Source of the DNA: Streptomyces sp. 846.5
GTDB lineage: Bacteria; Actinomycetota; Actinomycetes; Streptomycetales; Streptomycetaceae
Direction of reading: 5' to 3'
DNA: 64,000 nucleotides
NCBI RefSeq assembly: GCF_004365705.1
Contig: NZ_SOBN01000001.1
Coordinates: forward strand, 1-64,000
The notes under the pieces were generated by a model. It saw nothing but the letters and a program-made list of their open reading frames with translations, did no database searches and was not told where the DNA came from. A program made the position numbers and the translations under genes. This document shows, in pieces, positions 58,136-64,000 of this stretch; the stretch's first letter is position 1, and each line of letters starts with the position of its first letter.

Positions 58136-59905
58136 TCAACTGGCCGTCTGCCGAACCCAGATCTCGAAGTGGCCGCCGCCCGTCGAGGTCTGGTACGGCA
58201 GTGAGCTGAGCAGACGGTAGCGGCCGGTGAGGCGCATCTCCTGGCGGACGGCCTGCTCGGCGGCCGGGAGGCCGTCGGAGTAGTCGAGGACCACTCCATC
58301 GAACCGGCTCGCGTCGATGGCGGCGCGGTAGCCGGGGATGCCGGTCAGGTGGTGGCCGTCGCGCGTGGCGTAGTCGATGTAGAAGAACGACAGCCAGTCC
58401 TGGTAGGAGGTCAGGTGCTCGCGGCTGAGGTAGTAGACCGGCCCTTCCTCCGGGTCGCCGAGCCAGTGCTGGCCGGGACGGACGGTGTACGCGAGCTGCG
58501 GGATCAGGTAGCGGGTGTCCGGCCAGCTGCCGTAGGCGGCGGCGGACTGGCTCATGCCCAGTGTCAGTGCGAGGACGCCGATGGCGATCGCCCACTGGGG
58601 GAACTTGACGTGCGCCCCCATCAGCCGGGTCACCCCGACACCGGCCATCGGCGCGGCGAAGAACAGACCGAAGCCGACGTGCTTCTGCAGCGAGGTCTCG
58701 GTCTGCAGATGGATCTGGTAGGCCGGGGCCAGCAGGGCCGTGCCCGTCAGCAGCACACCGATCGAGGTCCGCCAGCGGCGGCCCGGCACGGCCTGCCGCC
58801 AGCCGGGTACCTCGCTCAGCCGGGCCGTGCGCGCGTACAGCACCGCGCCGACCACGGCGTCGGCGACCGGCAGGCCGGCCCAGCGCGCGCTGTCGGCGAG
58901 GATCTGCAGGGCCGACGTCGTGCCGTGGGCGCGGGCGGTCGTGGTGCTCTGGATCGCGGCCAGATATCCGCTGCCGAGCAGTGCCCCGGCCAGCGCCGCC
59001 ACAGTCGCGGTCGTGAACACGGTTCCGCGCAGCAGCGCCCCGCGCGCGCCGTGACTGCGGTAGGCGGCCAGGACGAGCAACAGCGCCAGGGTGGGCAGGA
59101 AGAGTGCCGAGGCGTACTTGACGCCCACCGCGAGCGCCGCGAGGAGCCCTATGGGGAGGGTCCACGCCCAGTGCCGGGGAGCGGCGGCGACCAGGGCCCA
59201 GGCGCTGAGCGCCAGCAGGCAGACGGCCACGGCGTCGTAGGTGGCGAAGTAGCTGAGGAAGAGCGTGGGCATCGACACCGAGAAGAGCGCGGCGGCGCAG
59301 AGCCCGGCGCGCTCGTTGAACAGACGGCGGGTCAGCCCGTAGAGGCAGGCTGTGGCGATCAGCATGGACAGCAGGCTGAGCGCCCGCACGCCGGCCAGGC
59401 CGAATACGGAGTCGACTGCGGCGGCCAGGACCGGGTAGAGAGTGGGCGCGCCGGAGAAGTAGGTGCCGAAGCCGCCGTAGTCGGGTGCGCCGAAGAAGAG
59501 ATGGCCGATCTCGACGTGCCCCGCGTAGACGTAGAGCGCCTCGTCCTCGAAGGCGGCGTTGGTCAGCCGCAGCGCCAGCGCCGCCTGGACGAGCAGGATG
59601 ACAAGCAGCAGGGCCCGGCTGACGCGTGCCCTGCGGCGGCCGGTGTCGGCGGCCCAGCCCATCTGGGCCGCCGGCGGGAGACTCCAGCCGGGCAGGGCGG
59701 GCTCCACGAAGGCGAAGCCGGGGTCCGGGTCGACCGGGGGCGGCGGCAGCACCCGCAGTCGCATGGTCTGCGAGTTGAGCGGCTCCGGTTCGAACTCCTC
59801 CGGGGCGAACTGGTCCGGCTCGGTGCCGCGCTGCGTCGGGAGGGAGGTCGCGCGCGGCGCGAACCAGTCGATGGGGCTCTTCGCCCTGCGCTCGGTGTCG
59901 GTCAT
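58136..59905 (-). CDS. GT39-like membrane glycosyltransferase (ArnT/PMT fold)
   Basis: 589 residues from ATG 59905. After a cytosolic Pro-rich head (about 95 residues) there are roughly 11 membrane helices. The first outer loop has LTNAAFEDEALYVYAGHVEI, the acidic ...DE pair used by GT-C enzymes for catalysis. Later WPDTRYLIPQLAYTVRP and DWLSFFYIDYATRDG lie in outer loops. It should transfer sugars from polyprenyl-phosphate donors on the outer face of the membrane. Its start overlaps the stop of the GH26-like gene by 4 nt; it is the last gene of the operon. Confidence 0.82.
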   Translation of the reverse strand: MTDTERRAKSPIDWFAPRATSLPTQRGTEPDQFAPEEFEPEPLNSQTMRLRVLPPPPVDPDPGFAFVEPALPGWSLPPAAQMGWAADTGRRRARVSRALLLVILLVQAALALRLTNAAFEDEALYVYAGHVEIGHLFFGAPDYGGFGTYFSGAPTLYPVLAAAVDSVFGLAGVRALSLLSMLIATACLYGLTRRLFNERAGLCAAALFSVSMPTLFLSYFATYDAVAVCLLALSAWALVAAAPRHWAWTLPIGLLAALAVGVKYASALFLPTLALLLVLAAYRSHGARGALLRGTVFTTATVAALAGALLGSGYLAAIQSTTTARAHGTTSALQILADSARWAGLPVADAVVGAVLYARTARLSEVPGWRQAVPGRRWRTSIGVLLTGTALLAPAYQIHLQTETSLQKHVGFGLFFAAPMAGVGVTRLMGAHVKFPQWAIAIGVLALTLGMSQSAAAYGSWPDTRYLIPQLAYTVRPGQHWLGDPEEGPVYYLSREHLTSYQDWLSFFYIDYATRDGHHLTGIPGYRAAIDASRFDGVVLDYSDGLPAAEQAVRQEMRLTGRYRLLSSLPYQTSTGGGHFEIWVRQTAS

Positions 59906-60924
59906 CGCAAGCTCTTCAGGTCCAGGTCGTAGCGCGGGTCACGAGCACCGCCACGAAACGCCGCAAGCGCGTCGGGGCTGCTGTCCACCCGCCAGTCGGT
60001 CTCCTTGTCAATGTCGAACCAGATGAAGCCGACCAGGTCCGACCGGGCGGCCACGGTCCGTAGCAACTCGGTGATCTGCGCGGCCTTGCGTGGACTTGGT
60101 TCGGCGCCCGTCTCCGCGAGCAGGAACGGACGCTTGGTGAACGTCCGGATCTGACGGAACGTGGGCCCGAAGAGCGAGCTGAAGCTCCTGGCCCCGGTCA
60201 GGGCGTAGTAGCCGACCACGCCCACCCAGTCGACATACCCGTCGCCCGGGTAGTAGGGCTTCAGGGCGACGTTCGGCACCGGATTGACGATGTTCGGGCT
60301 CCAGACCCAGATCACCGTGGAGACGCCCTGGTCCTGGAAGAGGTCGTGGACATGGCGCCAGGCCCGGGCGAAGTCGGCGGCGCTGGTCGCCTTGGTGCCC
60401 CACGGGTACCAGCCGCCGTTCATCTCGTGGCCCAGGCTGATCGCGACCGGGATGTTGAGCGCGCGCAGCGTCTGCGCGGTGCTGACGATGTAGGCGTCCT
60501 GGCTGCCGTCGGCGATCTGCGCCATCGTCGCCCGGTACGGTTCCCAGGCGATGTAGGGCAGCTGGCCGTTGCCCCAGACCGCCAGGGTCTGGTCCGCCTG
60601 CAGTGCGTCGCCCCAGCCGAGGTAGTACTCCAGGAGGGTCGGTGCGCGGCCGACCTCCGCGGCGAAACGCCGAACGGGACTCAGGTCCTTGGGGACACCG
60701 TCGAACGTCGCCCCGAAGTACTTGGCCGACGGGTGCAGAAGCGGGGCGACGTCGTACGGCTGCACCGCAGCCGCGCCGACCGCGCCGGCGCCGGAGAGCG
60801 TCTGCGCCGGCTGGGCGCCGTTGCCGCCCGCGCCGATCGGCGCCGGCCCGGCGTAGGCGCAGCCCGCCAGCAGGAGGACCGCCGTCACCAGGACGAGCAG
60901 CGCACGGATCGGGGAACTCTTCAC
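59902..60924 (-). CDS. GH26-like endo-glycanase lipoprotein
   Basis: 340 residues from ATG 60924. Lipoprotein signal: RALLVLVTAVLLLAGCAYAG with lipobox LAGC. The TIM-barrel domain carries the GH26 acid/base segment ISLGHEMNGGWYPWGTKATS and the nucleophile region RPFLLAETGAEPSPRKAAQI, with both Glu residues present, plus a mannanase-like VIWVWSPNIVNPVPN. Predicted to be anchored outside the membrane and to cut a beta-mannan- or glucan-like polymer. It sits between a GT2 synthase and a GT39 enzyme with 4-nt overlaps on both sides, much as BcsZ-type hydrolases accompany bacterial polysaccharide synthases. Confidence 0.87.
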   Translation of the reverse strand: MKSSPIRALLVLVTAVLLLAGCAYAGPAPIGAGGNGAQPAQTLSGAGAVGAAAVQPYDVAPLLHPSAKYFGATFDGVPKDLSPVRRFAAEVGRAPTLLEYYLGWGDALQADQTLAVWGNGQLPYIAWEPYRATMAQIADGSQDAYIVSTAQTLRALNIPVAISLGHEMNGGWYPWGTKATSAADFARAWRHVHDLFQDQGVSTVIWVWSPNIVNPVPNVALKPYYPGDGYVDWVGVVGYYALTGARSFSSLFGPTFRQIRTFTKRPFLLAETGAEPSPRKAAQITELLRTVAARSDLVGFIWFDIDKETDWRVDSSPDALAAFRGGARDPRYDLDLKSLR

Positions 60925-62513
60925 GCCGCCTCCTTGGGTTGGATCAGCACCCGGCCGACCGCCACCGCGTAAAAGAGGCCCGAGGCCAGCATCAGCGCGT
61001 AGTCAGCTGGATGGGCCCCGGTCATCCGCCAGACCGCGAGGACCGGCCAGAGCACCGCGGTGGGCGCGCTCCAGAACCAGACACCGCCCCAGAAGCGCCG
61101 GGTCTTGTTCTTCCTCGCGCCGCTGGAACCGCTCGGCTGCCAGCCCATCGGGCGGCGGCGGACCACGTCCCAGATAGCGAAGACATGTGCCCACCCGTAC
61201 ATGACCCGGGTCGCCCAGGCCTCCAGGCGGTACGGGTTGCGGTGCCACAGCGGATAGACGACGGTCAGATACAGCACGCTGGGCAGGACCATCCACATGT
61301 TGGTGGCCTGCAGTTGGTCGGGGTAACGGACTAGCAGGGTGAGGGCGATGAGCGGCGTGGTGAAGGTGAGCAGGGCCGTCTCGATGTAGTAGATGAAGCC
61401 GGATATGTAGCAAAGGCGGCTGGCGAACCGCATCCGGATTCGCCAGAAGTCCTGCAGACTGGCGAGCATGCTCATCGAGGCCATGCACCAGCGGTACTGC
61501 TGGTTGTAGTACGCGCCCACGGTGTCCGGGCAGACACCGGTGGACAGCGCGAGCGGCACATAGCGCAGGTCCCAGCCCCGGGCGCGTAGATCGAAACCGG
61601 TGTGCATGTCCTCGGAGTGCTCGATCAGGCTGGTGCCGCCGATCTCCTCCAGCGCGTCGCGCCGGTAGACCGCGCAGGAGCCCACGCATATCGAGCCGTC
61701 GCTGCGCTGCCGGGAGACCTGGACGGAGCGGTAGAAGAGTTCCTGCACCGCGCCCGCGCCGCGTTCGATCCAGTTCTGCTGGTCCAGCACCCGGAAGAAC
61801 TGCGGCGACTGGACGATCGCGGTACGCGGGTCGGCGTCGAGGTAGGGCATGAGCTCGTGCAACAGGTCGGCGCGGGGCGCGAAGTCCGCGTCCAGGATCA
61901 GGATCGCGTCGCCGCCCGAATTCTCGAAGCCGTGCCGCAGGTTCCCGGCCTTCTTGAACCAGCCACGGTTGGGGCGGACCAGATAGCGGAAGCCGAAGTC
62001 CGCCGCCATCGCGCCCGCCTCGGCGCTGTCGCCGTCGTCCAGGACCAGCACCTCGACCTCGCCGGGGTAACTGTCGGCGAGTTTCCGCACATGAAGCCAG
62101 GTGTTGTGCAGCACCTCCAGCGGCTCGCCGCAGACCGGCAGGAAGACGTCCAGGCTGGGGTGGCGCTCCGGCTGCCAGTCCCGGACCAGACGGCGGTGCC
62201 GCTTGAGGTCAAAGCTCGGCGTGAACGCCTCCAGTCGCATCGAGATCAGGAATCCGACGGTCGCCAGCAGCAGCATCGGCGCGAACAACCAGATCCAGGC
62301 GCTGTGACGCGCCGTGTCCACCTGGCTGAGCAGCACGCACACGAAGCCGACGAAGGAACTGGAGGTCAGTACCCAGGTGTAGCGCTTGACGTAGCTGTAC
62401 TTCTCCCGCTCGTCCGGGGGCGCGGGCAACAGTCCCGCGTGTCCGGCCGGACGCCCGGCCCGGGGCCCGCGGCGCTGACCGCCGCCACGGACCGTGGACG
62501 GGTGGCTGGTCAC
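60921..62513 (-). CDS. Processive GT2 polysaccharide synthase (cellulose-synthase-like)
   Basis: 530 residues from GTG 62513, chosen because GGAAGGGG lies 9 nt upstream; ATG 62570 is an alternative. Two N-terminal membrane helices (about residues 45-90) are followed by the GT-A core: VLVLDDGDS (DD at about 159), LILDADF (DAD at about 208), IEHSEDMHTG (ED at about 301) and QQYRWCMAS (QxxRW at about 338). Four to five C-terminal helices follow. All residues of a processive beta-glycan synthase are present. There is no PilZ domain, so no c-di-GMP site is evident. It heads the operon with the GH26-like and GT39-like genes. The polymer is unknown. Confidence 0.9.
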   Translation of the reverse strand: MTSHPSTVRGGGQRRGPRAGRPAGHAGLLPAPPDEREKYSYVKRYTWVLTSSSFVGFVCVLLSQVDTARHSAWIWLFAPMLLLATVGFLISMRLEAFTPSFDLKRHRRLVRDWQPERHPSLDVFLPVCGEPLEVLHNTWLHVRKLADSYPGEVEVLVLDDGDSAEAGAMAADFGFRYLVRPNRGWFKKAGNLRHGFENSGGDAILILDADFAPRADLLHELMPYLDADPRTAIVQSPQFFRVLDQQNWIERGAGAVQELFYRSVQVSRQRSDGSICVGSCAVYRRDALEEIGGTSLIEHSEDMHTGFDLRARGWDLRYVPLALSTGVCPDTVGAYYNQQYRWCMASMSMLASLQDFWRIRMRFASRLCYISGFIYYIETALLTFTTPLIALTLLVRYPDQLQATNMWMVLPSVLYLTVVYPLWHRNPYRLEAWATRVMYGWAHVFAIWDVVRRRPMGWQPSGSSGARKNKTRRFWGGVWFWSAPTAVLWPVLAVWRMTGAHPADYALMLASGLFYAVAVGRVLIQPKEAA

Positions 62514-62739
62514 AGGCGACGACCCCTTCCGACCTGCATGCGTGTGAGTGAACGGCATGCTAGGGGACATATGTTCGCTACTGGTAAACGGGGGGGTACA
62601 TTCCGGAACTCCCCAAGAGGCAGGCCCGATGCTGCCCGCCCCAGCCGCTGGGTTGGTTCCCGCGCGTTGCGCGAGACCGCCGACGAGGGAGGCTCACTCC
62701 GAAAAGGTTCAAGACGACATCGCCACCCAGGAGGCCACT

Positions 62740-63011
62740 GCGTCCGGGCCCGCGGCGAGGCCGCCCGCCTAGCGGCCGACGACCCCGACCCGACAACCCG
62801 CCCAGCCCTGGCCGCCGCCCTCCGGGCCCAGAAGGCCGCGCCGCCGTGCCCGGGCCCCGACCACACCAGGGCGGAAGTCGCCTGGGCGACCCTGCACGGC
62901 ATTGCCACCCTCCAAATGGGCGGGCGTCAGCCGGAATCGCGCGTGCAAAGCCGACTGGAAGACGCCCACCACCTACTGACCAGTGACGTGAACCCAGCAA
63001 GGATCAGCTGA
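62740..63011 (+). pseudogene. C-terminal remnant of a TetR-type regulator
   Basis: Reads PALAAALRAQKAAPPCPGPD HTRAEVAWATLHGIATLQMG GRQPE before a stop at 63011. The AWATLHGIATL motif is typical of the last helices of TetR/AcrR proteins. The DNA-binding part is missing. It is divergent from the GT2 operon and may be what is left of its former regulator (inference). The 62514-62740 stretch holds the GT2 operon promoter region. Confidence 0.5.
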
Positions 63012-63375
63012 TCAGCACCCGAACCCGCTCAGCCCCGCAGACATGCGAGGCCGGGGCGATACCGAGGCCGGTCGACGGGTAGACCGGCCCGCCGCCGGCC
63101 GGAACCGGTAGCAGGAGCGCATAGTGCCGTTCCTCAACAGGCTTCTTCTGCGGTAGGCGCCCAGGCGCGATCCAGGGACTGGTTGAGAGGTGCCAGCACA
63201 CGCTCCGCCGTCCAGCCCAGCCTGACAGCCTGATCCACCAGCGCAGCGCGTACTGCAACCGCGTCGACTCCTGGTGGGCCAGAGCCTTCAGGTTGACAGT
63301 TCGAGCAGTACCCCCAGGTCAAGGCCGAGGTCGACGCCGGATACCGAGGGCCGGATCGCTGTGAACCGGCGGCCG
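63012..63375. other. Spacer with unassigned minus-strand scraps
   Basis: No intact gene. Minus-strand frames read AVRAALVDQAVRLGWTAERV and ERHYALLLPVPAGGGPVYPS, both protein-like but in different frames and without a start, probably a decayed gene. Nothing regulatory was recognised. Confidence 0.35.
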
Positions 63376-64000
63376 TCAGAACATCGTGTTGTCGTTGGCG
63401 GCGTTCTCCGGCACGTCCTGCGAGGCGCCCCAGTGCTCGACGATCTTTCCGTCCCGTACCCGGAAGAGGTCGATGACCGACTTGCCGCGCTCGCCGGGCG
63501 AGTTGACGACGTGGAGGTGGGCGGCCACCAGGTCGCCCTCGCCGATGACCCGCTTCAGGCTGATCTTCAGCCCCGGGAACTCGTGGGTGTACGCCTGCAG
63601 CCCGGCTTTCAGGTCCGCCGCGCCGCCCGGGACGCCCGGGTTGTGCTCCCGGCGCTCAGGGCTCATGTGCGCGTCGATGGCGCTCAGGTCCTGGTTCACC
63701 AGGAGCCGTTCGACGTAGTCGGTGACGATCTTCTTGTTGTGCGCGGTGAGCCACGGCTGTGAGGGCCTGCGGGTCCGCGGCTCGCTGAGGGTGGAGAACA
63801 GGTCGTGGCCGTCGGCCGTACTGGCGGGCACCTGCTGGAGGATGTCCCAGTGCTCGGCGATCTTCCCGTCCTGGAAACGGAAGAGGTCGAAGATCGCGAG
63901 CTCGGGGACATCGGGGTTGCCGGGGACCAGGATGCCATGGGAGTGCAGGAGCACCATGTCACCGTCGGTGATGGCCCGCTTCTCCTCGTACGTGGCGTCC
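63376..64000 (-). CDS. Tandem SnoaL-like (NTF2-fold) protein, 5' end beyond window
   Basis: At least 208 residues, running off the right edge. Two SnoaL-like domains are visible. The first ends with HGILVPGNPDVPELAIFDLF RFQDGKIAEHWDILQQVP. The second spans IVTDYVERLLVNQDLSAIDA, LKAGLQAYTHEFPGLKISLK and SVIDLFRVRDGKIVEHWGAS QDVPE. The DLFR-x-x-DGKIxEHWD motif appears in both, so the gene arose by internal duplication. SnoaL-like folds serve as enzymes or binding domains for small molecules; the role here is unknown. The upstream reading continues GDATYEEKRAITDGD without a start inside the window. Confidence 0.82.
   Translation of the reverse strand, partial: DATYEEKRAITDGDMVLLHSHGILVPGNPDVPELAIFDLFRFQDGKIAEHWDILQQVPASTADGHDLFSTLSEPRTRRPSQPWLTAHNKKIVTDYVERLLVNQDLSAIDAHMSPERREHNPGVPGGAADLKAGLQAYTHEFPGLKISLKRVIGEGDLVAAHLHVVNSPGERGKSVIDLFRVRDGKIVEHWGASQDVPENAANDNTMF

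Noticed and set aside
1..64000. Telomere, replication origin, tRNA or rRNA
   Set aside because: No cluster of DnaA boxes, long terminal palindromes, or RNA gene signatures could be recognised by eye.

Overview
The window is high-GC actinobacterial DNA, most like a Streptomyces or a close relative. GTG starts, GGAGG-type ribosome sites, SARP/LuxR-type giant regulators, DUF5753 regulators, an orphan AccE-like protein and many secreted lectin or propeller proteins all fit that group. No rRNA, tRNA, CRISPR array, replication origin or essential operon was seen. At least seven insertion elements, many remnants and three broken pieces of helicase-associated-domain genes point to an accessory region, such as a chromosome arm or a large linear plasmid. 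That placement is inferred.

Layout. 1-4.3 kb: the 3' part of a helicase-associated-domain gene, abutted by a Tn7/Tn5053-like transposition operon (tniA-tniB-orf3). 4.3-15.4 kb: a mobile-element graveyard. Two almost identical IS3-family copies in opposite orientation sit in a pentapeptide/DinB gene and in a NACHT NTPase gene. Between them are a phosphotransferase, a ScyD-like secreted protein, a frameshifted IS1182 element, a GNAT acetyltransferase and a second type of IS3 element. 15.4-22.7 kb: a likely signalling locus on the minus strand (FHA protein, receptor-type Ser/Thr kinase with an external ricin lectin domain, DUF2510-type membrane protein, NACHT NTPase), divergent from a secreted repeat protein with an M15-peptidase-like end. 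22.9-24.6 kb: an IS5-like element with 77-bp perfect inverted repeats and a second gene. 24.8-29.5 kb: a small-protein/DUF6879/DUF5753 regulator trio, small cysteine-rich proteins, MarR, and a scrambled zone with a patatin gene split head-to-head. 29.7-33.4 kb: Asp/Glu racemase, MFS exporter and MocR-type regulator on one strand. 33.5-44.1 kb: remnants, IclR and LuxR-ATPase regulators, a ricin-type secreted protein, a membrane-anchored propeller protein, and a membrane protein cut by an intact IS1182 element. 44.4-56.3 kb: AccE-like protein, MFS pump with divergent ArsR-like repressor and palindromic operator, membrane and lipoproteins, DUF1963, a secreted GH79-like glycosidase, DHFR-like protein and SigJ-type sigma factor. 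56.3-64 kb: IS701 element, then a three-gene translationally coupled operon (GT2 synthase, GH26-like lipoprotein, GT39 membrane transferase) that looks like a polysaccharide synthesis/secretion unit, and a SnoaL-like protein running off the window.

How the parts fit. Insertions can be undone on paper in two cases: removing IS copy B plus one GGACG repeat restores a 663-residue NACHT protein, and removing the 42-44 kb IS1182 plus one TCATTG repeat restores a 287-residue membrane protein. The two best candidates for something new are the FHA/receptor-kinase/NACHT cassette and the GT2-GH26-GT39 operon. A TGAGTA-N4-TACTCA palindrome placed about 60 bp before two membrane-protein genes suggests a shared regulator. 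All family names come from reading motifs in the translations; no database search was run.
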